Numbered from the stretch's first letter, positions 38,287 through 48,109 are shown. The stretch is DNA of 64,000 nucleotides from Nitrosomonas sp. sh817 (GCF_030908545.1 NZ_CP133083.1:2055691-2119690), one strand, 5' to 3'. Notes: generated by a model not told the origin, from the sequence alone. Numbers and translations are program-made.

Positions 38287-41157
38287 ATGCCTGTTGACTC
38301 ACAACCGAAGGGACGCAAATTCCGCAGCTTACGATGGAAAATATCACTCGGAAGCAGCTTGATTTTGCTTGCGGTCGTTTCACTGTTTTGTTTTGTCAGC
38401 TACCTCGGTTTAATGACCAACTTTGCCAATCAGCAAGAAGTCGAACACCGGCGATATTCGCTTGAGATCAATAGCTTGATCACCAATACCACACGGAACT
38501 TACATCAACTCGCTGAGATGATTCCGTTTCTGGATGGAATGAAGAAAGCCTTGTTGCTGAACGATGGCGAAAGCATCAGCCACGTTTTCGATGCGCATTG
38601 GGCCTTATTACAATTCCACAATGGCGTGGAATTCATTCATTTCTATAATTCCTCCAATCAGTTAAATGCCAGCTGGGACAGCCTCGATGCCACCATTGAC
38701 GACAATCAGTTGCTTTCCAAATGGGTCAGCCATGTGAATCAATCGGAGCATCCCATCAATCCGCTGCTTTGCCGCGAAAGTTGCATTCAATACCTGATTG
38801 CTCCCATCCTGGTGGAAGGCAAGAAAGTGGGTGTCGTGGCTATGGGAACTTCCCTGGTGGATGTATTTCTGGCCTTTAAACGAATTTCCGGCGCGGATAT
38901 CGGATTGTTGATCTCAACCAAAGATAACCGTTCATCACACCATGATGCGGAAATTTCAAGCTGGAATGTCCAAATCTCCGCGCTCACCAGTAAAGCGCGC
39001 AATTATGAGATCCTGAATCAGGTCAATCAATTGTACCCGGACATGGATAAACTCAACAACGGTATCCAGATTCACTGGAATAACCAATACGTGCAGATGA
39101 AATTGTTCCCTCTGGATTCTTATGAACCGGGTAAGGCGCATTTGATTATCATCACCGACGTAACCGCTGCGGTAAAAAATATTCATGACTCGATCTGGAA
39201 AATCGCTGTCATTGGCCTGTTAGGGCTTATTTTCTCGGAAATATTGCTGTTTTTCATATTTACGCGATTGCTGGCGAAACTGCGAGATGTCGTCTTCGTG
39301 CTGCCGCTTCTGGCAAACGGGCAATTTGAGAAATTCCGTTTGTCGCTCACCTCAACCGATCAGGCGCAACACGTCAGGGACGAGGTGGATACGCTATCGG
39401 AAGCAGCGATTTCCCTGTCATTTCAACTCGAAAAGCTGGAACAGGAAGTATCGATGCGAACCAAGATGCTGATTGAGCAAAAGAACGCGCTTGGCAAAGA
39501 ACGGGATTTCATTCAAAACCTGCTGGATACCGCGCAAGCCATTGTGCTGACACAAAGCACCGAGGGCCGGATCATGTCCTTGAATACCTACGGTGAAATG
39601 TTAACTCACTACACCGAAACGGAATTGAAAAACAAATCCTTCCTGCAAACGCTCATCCCGGAATACGAATCGCAAGACTTGCTTTATCGCTTTAAAGAGA
39701 TCCACAGCGGCGACAGAATGCAACTGCGCCACGAAGCGATCACTCATTGCAAGGATGGCACGACCCGCCATGTCGCCTGGCTGCATTCGCACCTGGATAA
39801 ACAATCCGAAGACGACCCATCGATCTTGTCAGTCGGCCTCGACGTAACCGAATATAAACGCGTGGAAGGCCATCTGGCATGGCTGGCCGATCATGATCCG
39901 CTGACCAACATGTTCAACCGGCGGCGATTCAGCGAGGAATTGGAGCAGGTATTGAGCCGCGCGGAGCGCTACCGGCATCCGGGCGCTCTGTTATTTTTTG
40001 ATCTGGATCGTTTTAAATATATTAACGACACCAGCGGTCATCAGGCCGGTGATACATTGCTTAAAATGGTTGCCAGCATGCTTTCCCAAACCATTCGCGC
40101 CGATGATATTACCGGCCGTTTGGGAGGCGATGAATTTGCCATTATCCTGCCGGAAATCAACGCCAGCGGCGCCATCGAAGTCGCCAAAAAAGTTCTGGCC
40201 CAATTAGGCTTGGCGCAACTGACGATCAACAATCGCACCCACAAAATTTCTGCCAGTATCGGCATCGCATTATTCCCGGAACATGGCGCCAATATTCACG
40301 ACCTGCTCGCGGCCGCCGATCTCGCCATGTACCAGGCAAAAGCCAAAGGAAGAAATGCCTGGTATTTGTTCTCGGACCAAGATCGAAGCCGCGAACGGAT
40401 TCATACGCTGGTCTATTGGAAAGAAAAAATCGAGTACTCGCATTTACATGACAACTTCGTGCTGTACCTGCAACCGATCATGCATGTCAAAACCAAGCAA
40501 ACTTCGCACTACGAGGTTTTGCTGCGCATGAAGGATAATGACGGTTCGATGCTGTCACCCGCCGACTTCATTCCCGCTGCGGAACATACCGGCTTGATCC
40601 ATGCCATCGATCATATGGTATTGCGTAAAGCGATTACACAGATCGCCCATATTTATAAAAGCGGTTTTCACGCCACGTTCTCGATCAACTTGTCGGCGCA
40701 TGCGTTTAACGATCCGGAATTGCTGCCTATTCTCAAGCAGGAATTGATGTTGAATCAAATGAACCCGGCCAGCTTGATGTTTGAAATTACCGAAACCGCC
40801 GCTCTGGAAGATTTACCCGGCGCGCGCGGCTTGATGATTGAAATCAAAGAACTCGGTTGCGGCTTTGTGCTGGATGATTTCGGCGTCGGCTTCTCGTCGT
40901 TTTATTATTTGCGCGAACTGCCGGTCGATGTTGTCAAGATCGATGGCTCGTTCATTCGCAATCTCTCGGCAAACAGCGACGATTTGATCCTGGTGAATGC
41001 CTTATGCACCGTTGCCAGGGGATTCGGCAAACGCACCACGGCCGAATTTGTCGAAAACGCTGAGGTCCTGGCGCTGATAGAAAAATTAGACATTGATTAC
41101 GCCCAAGGTTATCACATCGGCAAGCCGGCGCCCGCCACGACTTTCTTCCAGGTATAA
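38287..41157 (+). CDS. Membrane sensor with PAS, GGDEF and EAL domains
   Basis: The 956-residue protein has an N-terminal membrane span (ISLGSSLILLAVVSLFCFVSYLGLM) and a periplasmic sensor region (about residues 50-290) with a double-CACHE-like layout. A second span (IWKIAVIGLLGLIFSEILLFFIF) leads to a HAMP-like linker, PAS, GGDEF and EAL. The cyclase motif RLGGDEF and its inhibitory site RADD are intact. The EAL motif reads EVLLRM, with EITETAAL, DDFGVGFSSF and KIDGSFI kept, so both activities are possible. The ATG at 38287 is used. An in-frame TTG at 38254 is an alternative. It lies downstream of the porin and the small element. Confidence 0.88.
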   Translation: MPVDSQPKGRKFRSLRWKISLGSSLILLAVVSLFCFVSYLGLMTNFANQQEVEHRRYSLEINSLITNTTRNLHQLAEMIPFLDGMKKALLLNDGESISHVFDAHWALLQFHNGVEFIHFYNSSNQLNASWDSLDATIDDNQLLSKWVSHVNQSEHPINPLLCRESCIQYLIAPILVEGKKVGVVAMGTSLVDVFLAFKRISGADIGLLISTKDNRSSHHDAEISSWNVQISALTSKARNYEILNQVNQLYPDMDKLNNGIQIHWNNQYVQMKLFPLDSYEPGKAHLIIITDVTAAVKNIHDSIWKIAVIGLLGLIFSEILLFFIFTRLLAKLRDVVFVLPLLANGQFEKFRLSLTSTDQAQHVRDEVDTLSEAAISLSFQLEKLEQEVSMRTKMLIEQKNALGKERDFIQNLLDTAQAIVLTQSTEGRIMSLNTYGEMLTHYTETELKNKSFLQTLIPEYESQDLLYRFKEIHSGDRMQLRHEAITHCKDGTTRHVAWLHSHLDKQSEDDPSILSVGLDVTEYKRVEGHLAWLADHDPLTNMFNRRRFSEELEQVLSRAERYRHPGALLFFDLDRFKYINDTSGHQAGDTLLKMVASMLSQTIRADDITGRLGGDEFAIILPEINASGAIEVAKKVLAQLGLAQLTINNRTHKISASIGIALFPEHGANIHDLLAAADLAMYQAKAKGRNAWYLFSDQDRSRERIHTLVYWKEKIEYSHLHDNFVLYLQPIMHVKTKQTSHYEVLLRMKDNDGSMLSPADFIPAAEHTGLIHAIDHMVLRKAITQIAHIYKSGFHATFSINLSAHAFNDPELLPILKQELMLNQMNPASLMFEITETAALEDLPGARGLMIEIKELGCGFVLDDFGVGFSSFYYLRELPVDVVKIDGSFIRNLSANSDDLILVNALCTVARGFGKRTTAEFVENAEVLALIEKLDIDYAQGYHIGKPAPATTFFQV

Positions 41158-41168
41158 AATCCGGTTGC

Positions 41169-42566
41169 TTACAACTTAACCGCCTGCAAAAACTCCGGAA
41201 TGCTGGCAGCCCACTTGAGCTCCTGTGCAATGGCCGCGGCTAACGCCACCGAATTGCTATATTCGCCGTGTACCACAAAAACTTTTTCCGGCTTGTTCAC
41301 GAAATGGCGCAACCAATTAAGCAGGTCCGCCTGATCGGCGTGCGCCGACAGTCCGCCGATGGTGTAAATCGCCGCCCGGACCCGGACATCCTGACCAAAG
41401 ATCTTCACCTGCCTGACACCGTCGACCAACCGCCTGCCCAGAGTCCGCTCAGCCTGAAAACCGGTAATCAAAATGCTGCATTCCGGCCGGTCGAGGTTAT
41501 ATTTCAGGTGATGCTTGATCCGCCCGGCATCACACATGCCGCTGGCGGAAATGATGATGATGCCGTGCTTCATGCTATTGAGCTGCATCGATTCTTCAAT
41601 ATCCTGCACGAAGTGTATACGGGGTTTTTTGACATTATCGTTCATCCATTTCAGCGCGTCGGTCGATTCCTTATCGAGCAATGCGATATGCTTCAACGTG
41701 ATTTCCGTAGCCGCCCGCGCCATCGGCGAATCCACGTAAATATCCATTTCCCCGAGTTTTCCCTGGCGGTACAAATCGATCAACAAGAACAATAAATCCT
41801 GCGTCCTGCCGACGGTAAACGCCGGAATGATGACGTTACCGCCTTTCTTGATCAACGTATCGTTGATGGCTAACACCAGTTCATCCAACGTATCCGCCAT
41901 GCTGCGATGCAAGCGGTTACCATAAGTGGATTCGATCAACAATACATCCGCTTGCTGGATAATCGCGGGGTCACGCACCACCGGGTGCCCCGGTTTTCCC
42001 AGATCTCCGGAAAATACGATTTTTTTGCTGGTCGCATGCTGCTTCACCCATAGCTCAATGATCGCCGAACCCAGAATATGCCCGGCGTCACGAAAACAGC
42101 AATGTACCTCCGGATGCGGCTTGATTTCAGTGTCATAATCGACTCGCACTAATTGCTTCAACAGAGCTTCCGCCTGCGTGACAGTGTAAAGCGGCGCCAG
42201 ATCTTGAATGGAATGACTGCGGCGGCGCGATTGGTTGCGCCATTCAACTTCCTTCTCCTGAATATAAGCGCTATCTTTGAGCATCACTTGAAGAAGGTCC
42301 GCTGTCGCCGCAGTGCAATAAACCGGCCCACGAAACCCCCAAGTACTAAGCCGCGGCAGCAATCCGGAATGATCGATATGCGCATGCGTCAGCAGCACAA
42401 AATCAATCGCCCGAGGATCAAACTTGAATGCCGTGCGGTTTTTCCGGTCGGCTTCGCGGCCGCCTTGGAACATGCCGCAATCCACCAGAAACCGCACCGA
42501 TCCGGTTTCGATCAAATAACTGGAACCGGTCACTTCACCGGCAGCACCCAGGAAAGTCAGTTGCAT
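41169..42566 (-). CDS. Metallo-beta-lactamase/beta-CASP RNA-processing nuclease-like protein
   Basis: The 465-residue protein is of the CPSF73/Ysh1-like MBL family. It has the zinc motif THAHIDHSG near residue 64, the DAGHILGSAIIE and SGDLGKPGHPV motifs, and the beta-CASP segment with the late histidine in GGLSAHADQADLL. Relatives include RNA exonucleases and processing enzymes, but the substrate in proteobacteria is unclear. The ATG at 42566 has AGGAG nine bases upstream, while the TTG at 42575 abuts it and is unlikely. It converges on the sensor gene with an 11-base gap. Confidence 0.9.
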   Translation of the reverse strand: MQLTFLGAAGEVTGSSYLIETGSVRFLVDCGMFQGGREADRKNRTAFKFDPRAIDFVLLTHAHIDHSGLLPRLSTWGFRGPVYCTAATADLLQVMLKDSAYIQEKEVEWRNQSRRRSHSIQDLAPLYTVTQAEALLKQLVRVDYDTEIKPHPEVHCCFRDAGHILGSAIIELWVKQHATSKKIVFSGDLGKPGHPVVRDPAIIQQADVLLIESTYGNRLHRSMADTLDELVLAINDTLIKKGGNVIIPAFTVGRTQDLLFLLIDLYRQGKLGEMDIYVDSPMARAATEITLKHIALLDKESTDALKWMNDNVKKPRIHFVQDIEESMQLNSMKHGIIIISASGMCDAGRIKHHLKYNLDRPECSILITGFQAERTLGRRLVDGVRQVKIFGQDVRVRAAIYTIGGLSAHADQADLLNWLRHFVNKPEKVFVVHGEYSNSVALAAAIAQELKWAASIPEFLQAVKL

Positions 42567-42591
42567 ATCATTCAACTCCTATAAACCAGTA

Positions 42592-43929
42592 TCAGATGGC
42601 ATCGAGCACGCGCAACGAGCCATCGATCAAGTGATCGATTTCTGCTTCGTTAATGACATACGGCGGCATGAAATAGATCGTGTTTCCTAAAGGCCGCAAT
42701 ATCAGCTGTTGCTGCAATCCGGCTTGAAAGCATTTTGCGGCGAAATCGGACTCATCCGAATCCACTTCGAACGCCCAGATCATGCCGCAGTTGCGGAAAT
42801 TTCTGACTTTCGGGTGGGAAGCCAGCGCTGCGGCGCGCGTATTAAGGTAAGCTGCTTTTTTTTGATTCGCCGCGATCACTTGATCCTGCTCAAAAATATC
42901 CAGTGTAGCCAATGCCGCCCGGCACGCCAAGGCATTACCGGTATGCGAATGCGAGTGCAAAAACGCGCGCGCGGTTGAGTCGTCATAAAATGCTTGATAA
43001 ACCGTATCGGCCGTCATCACCGCCGATAGCGGCAGATAACCGCCGCTCAGACCTTTGGCCAGACATAAGAAATCCGGCGCAATCGCTGCCTGATTGCAAG
43101 CAAATAAAGTACCGGTGCGGCCAAAACCAACCGCGATTTCATCGGCAATCAAGTGCACTTGATAGCGATCGCAGATTTCGCGGGCGCGTTGCAGATACAC
43201 CGGATGATACATCCCCATGCCGGTTGCGCCCTGCACCAGCGGCTCCAAAATCAATGCCGCGGTCTCATCGTGATGTTTCGCTAAATGATTTTCCAAAGCA
43301 ACGGCGGCACGAAGGGCATAATCGCATGCCGATTCACCGCTTTCGGCGTAGCGCCAATCCGGTGTCGGCACATGCGTACACGGCCGCAACAGCGGCGCAT
43401 AGGTTTCCTTGAATATCGCCACATCAGTCACCGATAAGGCGCCCAATGTTTCGCCGTGATAGTCGTTCTGCAAGCTCACAAACCGGTTTTTTCGAGGTTT
43501 ACCGCACAACAACCAATAATGAAAGCTCATTTTTAATGCAATTTCGGTTGCCGATGCACCGTCACTGGCATAAAAACAATGCCCGAGCGAACCAGGGGCG
43601 ATTCTTTTGAGCCGTTCCGACAGTGTAACCACCGGTTCATGGGTAAAACCCGCCAGCATGACATGTTCGATTTTTTCCAGTTGATCGCGGATGGCGGCGT
43701 TGATAGCCGGATTGGCATGCCCGAACAAATTGACCCACCACGAACTGATGGCATCGAGGTAGCGGTTGCCATCAGTATCGTACAGCCATACACCTTGACC
43801 ACGCGCAACCGGTACCAGCGGGTATTGTTCGTGCTGTTTCATTTGCGTGCATGGATGCCATACCGCTTGCAGGCTTCTTTGCTGCAAATGTTTCAATGAC
43901 CGGTTGAAACCAGGATCGCTATCTGCCAT
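42592..43929 (-). CDS. bioA: Adenosylmethionine-8-amino-7-oxononanoate aminotransferase BioA
   Basis: BioA converts KAPA to DAPA in biotin synthesis using S-adenosylmethionine as amino donor and PLP. The 445-residue class III aminotransferase has WHPCTQMKQHEQYPLVPV at the start and the PLP lysine in FLCLAKGLSGGYLPLSAVMT. SHSHTGNALACRAALATLD, a typical BioA motif, is present. Other bio genes are not in the window. The start is about 40 bases from the edge of the IS481-family remnant, which lies in the presumed promoter region. Confidence 0.95.
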   Translation of the reverse strand: MADSDPGFNRSLKHLQQRSLQAVWHPCTQMKQHEQYPLVPVARGQGVWLYDTDGNRYLDAISSWWVNLFGHANPAINAAIRDQLEKIEHVMLAGFTHEPVVTLSERLKRIAPGSLGHCFYASDGASATEIALKMSFHYWLLCGKPRKNRFVSLQNDYHGETLGALSVTDVAIFKETYAPLLRPCTHVPTPDWRYAESGESACDYALRAAVALENHLAKHHDETAALILEPLVQGATGMGMYHPVYLQRAREICDRYQVHLIADEIAVGFGRTGTLFACNQAAIAPDFLCLAKGLSGGYLPLSAVMTADTVYQAFYDDSTARAFLHSHSHTGNALACRAALATLDIFEQDQVIAANQKKAAYLNTRAAALASHPKVRNFRNCGMIWAFEVDSDESDFAAKCFQAGLQQQLILRPLGNTIYFMPPYVINEAEIDHLIDGSLRVLDAI

Positions 43930-43969
43930 AAAAATCTTGAAATAATATGATGTAAGAACTCTCAGGGTT

Positions 43970-44849
43970 GTTTACAGAGAGATTGATTGAAATAAGCGTT
44001 GAGTATTTCATAAGGGGTTGCATTATTCAAACTCTTATGGGATTTGACAGCATTGTAGAAGTTAATGAAACGGACAAGTTGAATACGGCGGTCAGTAGTG
44101 TCTTTAAAACAGAATGAGACCTTTGCACGGTGTCATGAGCGGTACGAGAATAAGGTAAAAAATTGCGAAAAAGCGGAGTTTACACGGGGTAAATGAGCAT
44201 TTTTCGCGAATTTTTAATGCAATTATCGTGCCGCGTAGTAACCGTGCAAAGGTCTCAGAATTTGTTGTGCCACATGTCCATTAGCGTGCGGATCACGCGC
44301 TCGGCTTTGCCGTTAGTCTGAGGGCGATTGATGCGGGTAAACTTCTGACCGATATCGTGTTGCGCGCATGCTTTGACGAAAGCGTGACCGGCAGTTCCCT
44401 TAAATTCCTTGCCGTTATCGGAGTAGGTATAGTCGATCTGATAAGGGCACTGGGCGATGACGGTTTCTATGAGGAAATGCACAGCGCTGTATTGGGTTTT
44501 ATCAGGGAAAATCGCGGCATATAACTCCCTTGAGAAGTCATCGATGGCGACAAACAGGTATTCGCGAGGTTCGCTGGCAGATTGTCCTTTCAGCAAGGGA
44601 AGGCGCTTGGTATCGAAGTGAACCAGCTCACCGGGATAAGTTTTGTTATAGCGTTTTGATTCACGCTTGAGGCGATCCTGGATCGCCCGTTCAACTTTGG
44701 CCAAGCGTTTAAGACCGTACTGCAATGTTCTAAACCGCTGGTTAGAAGTGTTCCGCCAGCTGCGTTACCTTCCAGACTCGAGTTTGATAAAGCCGCCAGA
44801 TTTCCTGGCGATCTAATAAAGTTAAACGAGTGCGTTTATGTATGTTCAT
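43970..44849 (-). pseudogene. IS481-family transposase, broken by deletion and by an inserted element
   Basis: The N-terminus reads MNIHKRTRLTLLDRQEIWRL and stops at 44742-44744. The downstream core begins NQRFRTLQYGLKRLAKVERA, so part of the helix-turn-helix region is missing and the frame is lost. The core has the DDE elements VHFDTKRL, FVAIDDFSRELYAAIF, DNGKEFKG and a glutamate after RPQTNGKAERV. It ends at an artificial TGA at the MITE junction (44255-44257). After the MITE is skipped, the reading continues CFKDTTDRRIQLVRFINFYNAV to SHKSLNNATPYEILNAYF, the normal family end. Confidence 0.85.
44116..44256. mobile_element. 141-bp fold-back MITE inserted in the IS481 transposase
   Basis: Perfect 16-base inverted ends GAGACCTTTGCACGGT and ACCGTGCAAAGGTCTC bound the element. 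AGAAT is duplicated on both sides (44111-44115 and 44257-44261). The interior is an imperfect palindrome almost throughout, with midpoint TTTAC-acggg-GTAAA near 44186, so it can fold as one long hairpin. There is no coding capacity. GAGACCTTTGCAC ends resemble those of IS5-type elements, so I infer an IS5-family transposase could move it. Confidence 0.85.
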
Positions 44850-44960
44850 TTACAGTATTTTCCTGAATACTGTAAACAACGCTAGGAATTCTTGCAGCTG
44901 GAAAGCCGGTTTCAGGTTAACTATGATCACGGCAAGCATGGCTTGACAGGGATTAGTTTT

Positions 44961-45713
44961 CTATAAGGAGATGCTGCGCCCGCCATCCACTGCGATGACT
45001 TGTCCGGTAATATAAGGCGCATCCGCGATTAGAAATTGCACGGTTTTAGCGATGTCGTCCGGCTCTCCGCAACGTTGAAGCAAGGTGCTGGCAATAATCT
45101 GCCGACGCGCCGCATCATCGGACCACTCTCCAACTTCCGGCCATAGAATCGGTCCCGGCGATACCCCATTCACGCGCACTTCAGGCGCCATTTCTACAGC
45201 CAGGGATTTAGTCAGCGCCAGCAACCCGCCTTTGGCGGCATTGTAAATCACATAATTCTTTAAAGGCCGTTCGGTATGTATATCGATAATATTCACAACG
45301 CAGCCCTGCCTTTCCTTGAGATAAGACGCTGCCGCCTGGGTCAGAAACAAAGGTGCCTGCAGATTGCTGCCGACAAGATCGTCCCAGTCATTCATCGTGC
45401 ATTGCTGAAGCAATGTCGGAAAAAAACTGGAGGCGTTATTGATGAGCACATCCAAATATCCGAAACGTTTAATCGCCTTGTCGATCAGGCCCGGCAATAA
45501 ATCGGTATCAAGCAAATCGGCTTGTGCCAACGCTACCGATCCCGGCCGTTGCCGGTTTAATTCGTCGGATAGCGCTTTCGCTTCGTCGAGCGACGACCGG
45601 TAATGCACGATCAGATAAGCGCCTTGCGCATGCAGCCGCCTGCAGATCGCCGCTCCAACCCGCTTCGCCCCACCGGTGACCAGTATTACTTTCCCTTGCA
45701 CAGACGCCTCCAT
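44961..45713 (-). CDS. folM: Pteridine reductase / FolM-like short-chain dehydrogenase
   Basis: The 250-residue short-chain dehydrogenase has the NADPH motif VTGGAKRVGAAICRRL, the NNASSFFPT motif and the catalytic Y-x-x-x-K in YVIYNAAKGGLL. DIHTERPLKNY before it is characteristic of pteridine reductases (PTR1/FolM), which reduce dihydrobiopterin or dihydromonapterin. C-terminal ITGQVIAVDGGRSI is standard. The ATG at 45713 is preferred over a TTG just upstream. It is divergent from the methyltransferase gene. The gene symbol is by family resemblance. Confidence 0.85.
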   Translation of the reverse strand: MEASVQGKVILVTGGAKRVGAAICRRLHAQGAYLIVHYRSSLDEAKALSDELNRQRPGSVALAQADLLDTDLLPGLIDKAIKRFGYLDVLINNASSFFPTLLQQCTMNDWDDLVGSNLQAPLFLTQAAASYLKERQGCVVNIIDIHTERPLKNYVIYNAAKGGLLALTKSLAVEMAPEVRVNGVSPGPILWPEVGEWSDDAARRQIIASTLLQRCGEPDDIAKTVQFLIADAPYITGQVIAVDGGRSISL

Positions 45714-45798
45714 CAAAGAACTGCTACACTATGGCCCAATCGAAGTAAAAACCTTACAATTCACTTTAAAAAAATCCGTCAGATCATTGATTATAAAT

Positions 45799-46968
45799 AT
45801 GCTACCTCCCAGTGAAATAGCTCTAGCTCACAGCCAGCTGGTACACGCAATGATTCAAAAACAGATTGTTGCCGCAAACCGCTGGATTTCATTTGAACAG
45901 TACATGAATCTCGCATTGTACGCACCTGGATTGGGTTATTACAGTAGCGGCGCAACCAAATTGGGCAGCGCGGGGGATTTTGTCACGGCCCCGGAACTTT
46001 CCCCGCTATTCGGACGCACATTGGCGCAACAGTTAAAACAAATTCTGCCGTCGCTAGCGCAATCAAATATCCTTGAATTTGGCGCGGGAACGGGAAAATT
46101 GGCGCGCGATATTATGCTGGAGCTGGAGAAATCCGGCTCGCTACCGGAGAAATATCTGATTCTGGAAGTGAGCGCTGAACTGCGCCAGCGTCAACAAACG
46201 CTGATCTCTCAAGAAATTCCGCATTTGGCGCAAAAAATTGAATGGCTCGATCAATTGCCCGGGCAATTTACCGGCATTGTCATCGCCAATGAAGTGCTGG
46301 ATGCAATGCCGGTGCATATCATTAAATGGCAAGATAACATGGCGCTGGAACGCGGGGTTTGCGTCGAAGACAATCAATTTTCCTGGCAAGACCGCCCGAT
46401 CGGGAATCCGCAGTTACATGCCATTGCAAAAGAATTATTACCCGAGATCAATCCGTACAAACTGCCGGATTTTGAGTATCTCAGCGAAATTAATCTCGCC
46501 GCTTCCGGCTTCATCGAGAGCTTGGCGGAACGGCTCCGGCAAGGTGTTATTTTGTTGATCGACTATGGTTTTGGGCGGCACGAGTATTATCACCCGCAAC
46601 GAAATCAAGGCACGCTGATGTGTCATTACCGCCATCACGCGCATGGCGATCCTTTTTATCTGCCAGGCCTGCAAGATATTACCAGTCATGTTGATTTCAG
46701 CGCGATTGCAAATACCGCGATTAACGCCGGACTGCAGTTTATGGGGTATACAACGCAAGCGCATTTCCTCATCAATTGCGGCATTACAGCACTTTTGGCG
46801 CAAACTTCCGCTGAGGATACGATTCATTACTTACCACAATCCAATCAACTGCAAAAATTAGTCAGCCCTGCTGAAATGGGTGAGTTATTCAAAGTCATTG
46901 CTTTTGGAAAAAATTTTAACGCCCCGCTTACCGGTTTTTGTTCCGGTGACATGAGCCGCCGCTTATGA
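45799..46968 (+). CDS. MidA/NDUFAF7-type SAM-dependent methyltransferase
   Basis: The 389-residue protein has the DUF185/MidA pattern: RWISFEQYMNLALYAPGLGYYS, GDFVTAPELSPLFGRTLA and the AdoMet loop LEFGAGTGKLARD. VIANEVLDAMPVH and LLIDYGFGRHEYYHPQR follow. The eukaryotic relative NDUFAF7 dimethylates an arginine of complex I subunit NDUFS2. The bacterial target is not known. The ATG at 45799 matches the family start, whereas the longer in-frame reading overlaps folM and is unlikely. It pairs divergently with folM, a neighbourhood common in betaproteobacteria. Confidence 0.9.
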   Translation: MLPPSEIALAHSQLVHAMIQKQIVAANRWISFEQYMNLALYAPGLGYYSSGATKLGSAGDFVTAPELSPLFGRTLAQQLKQILPSLAQSNILEFGAGTGKLARDIMLELEKSGSLPEKYLILEVSAELRQRQQTLISQEIPHLAQKIEWLDQLPGQFTGIVIANEVLDAMPVHIIKWQDNMALERGVCVEDNQFSWQDRPIGNPQLHAIAKELLPEINPYKLPDFEYLSEINLAASGFIESLAERLRQGVILLIDYGFGRHEYYHPQRNQGTLMCHYRHHAHGDPFYLPGLQDITSHVDFSAIANTAINAGLQFMGYTTQAHFLINCGITALLAQTSAEDTIHYLPQSNQLQKLVSPAEMGELFKVIAFGKNFNAPLTGFCSGDMSRRL

Positions 46969-47134
46969 AAACCATAAAGGAAAGAAACTGTGTGTCGTAA
47001 ACCTACGGGGAAATTCTTATTCACATTTATGATTCTGTTTCATAATAATTTTTTCAAAATAACACCCGTGCCTTCCGGCATTAGTATGGACTTAGCATCC
47101 GCTCTTCTATCAACACATTGAAACGGAATTCATA

Positions 47135-48016
47135 TTGTTTCTTAATAAATTGGAATTTAGTCAGAACTTCCGCAGCATTCTGCAACAAGCCGGGCAGATA
47201 CCGCCGCTGCCGGAAACCGCACGTTCACTGCTTAGGCTTCGCAATAATCCTGATGCAAATCTCGATCAGCTGACGGAATTGATTGAACAAGACCCGGGCC
47301 TGTCCATCTTTATCATGAAATATGCACGCATGTCGGTTTTCGGCTACGGCAACAGGATTCACTCAGTGCATCACGCCATATCCCTGGTTATAGGCTTTGA
47401 TACTGCGCTCAATTTATCGATGAGCATCGTCTCTTCCGGCTGCCTAAAAATGCCTAATCATGGCGTACTGAGCCGAAGCCGTATCTGGAATCAGACTTTG
47501 GAATGCGCCATGCTCTGCCGTGAACTATGCCACATTAGCTCTAACAATCAAATGATTAACAGAGATTTAATGTATTTAGGCGGATTATTTCATAATTTTG
47601 GCTATTTCTTATTCGCACATCTGTATCCCAGAGAGTTCACCTACTTGAATGACTTAATTTCACGTTATCCAAAACAAGACATCCGTTCCATTCAGATGCA
47701 GGTCTTTGGCATTACGCATGATACGATCGGCATGTATTTGATTAAATCGTGGAATTTACCGGAAGAGATTGCTACCGCCGTTGCCGAGCAACATTTTCCT
47801 GATTATTCGGGAAAACATGCTGGGTATGTAAAGCTGATTGCCGCTGCTAACCGGTTACTCCGCAATCATTCAAATACTGATGGATGCCCTTATCTGGAAA
47901 CATCCGTATTATTGGAATCTCTAGGAATCAATGAAACGGAAGCTATCATAACTACCGAAAAGGTACGAAATTGCCGAAGCGAGATTACCCTCCTTGCTGA
48001 AGAACTGGCCGCATAG
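47135..48016 (+). CDS. HDOD domain protein
   Basis: A 293-residue HDOD (HD-related output domain) protein. The N-terminal LPETARSLLRLRNNPDANLDQLTELIEQDPGLS is the classic HDOD opening. The later DLMYLGGLFHNFGYFLFAHLYP replaces the catalytic HD by HN, as usual for non-catalytic HDOD domains. Such proteins act in signalling and regulation without known chemistry. The start appears to be the TTG at 47135. It precedes hisC by 93 bases but is probably an independent unit. Confidence 0.85.
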   Translation: MFLNKLEFSQNFRSILQQAGQIPPLPETARSLLRLRNNPDANLDQLTELIEQDPGLSIFIMKYARMSVFGYGNRIHSVHHAISLVIGFDTALNLSMSIVSSGCLKMPNHGVLSRSRIWNQTLECAMLCRELCHISSNNQMINRDLMYLGGLFHNFGYFLFAHLYPREFTYLNDLISRYPKQDIRSIQMQVFGITHDTIGMYLIKSWNLPEEIATAVAEQHFPDYSGKHAGYVKLIAAANRLLRNHSNTDGCPYLETSVLLESLGINETEAIITTEKVRNCRSEITLLAEELAA

Positions 48017-48109
48017 AGTAACTTTGTCTGCCAGCGCCGCTAAAATCCGGACAAGAATCTTAGTAACAAATTAAACCGCAAACATTCTATTGAGTTAAAA
48101 TACGCGGCT

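Larger units (their letters stand above)
43969..44878 (-). mobile_element. IS481-family insertion sequence remnant
   Basis: Ends with TGTTTACAG on both sides in inverted orientation (43969-43977 and 44870-44878) bound a broken DDE transposase of the IS481 type. The transposase is split into three pieces. The N-terminal part (44742-44849) stops after 35 codons. The catalytic core continues from 44743 in another frame. The tail (43970-44115) is separated by an inserted fold-back element. No flanking target duplication is clear. An 11-base palindrome (44850-44877) sits just inside the right end and may be a transposase operator or hairpin. Confidence 0.85.

Noticed and set aside
44850..44877. 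Palindrome at the right end of the IS481 remnant as a separate regulatory site
   Set aside because: It lies at the IS terminus and is best explained as part of the element's end or transposase promoter.
46990..47121. 43-codon plus-strand frame starting at a GTG before the HDOD gene
   Set aside because: A GGAAAG lies upstream, but the composition is random-looking and there is no topology or family signal. Too weak to call.
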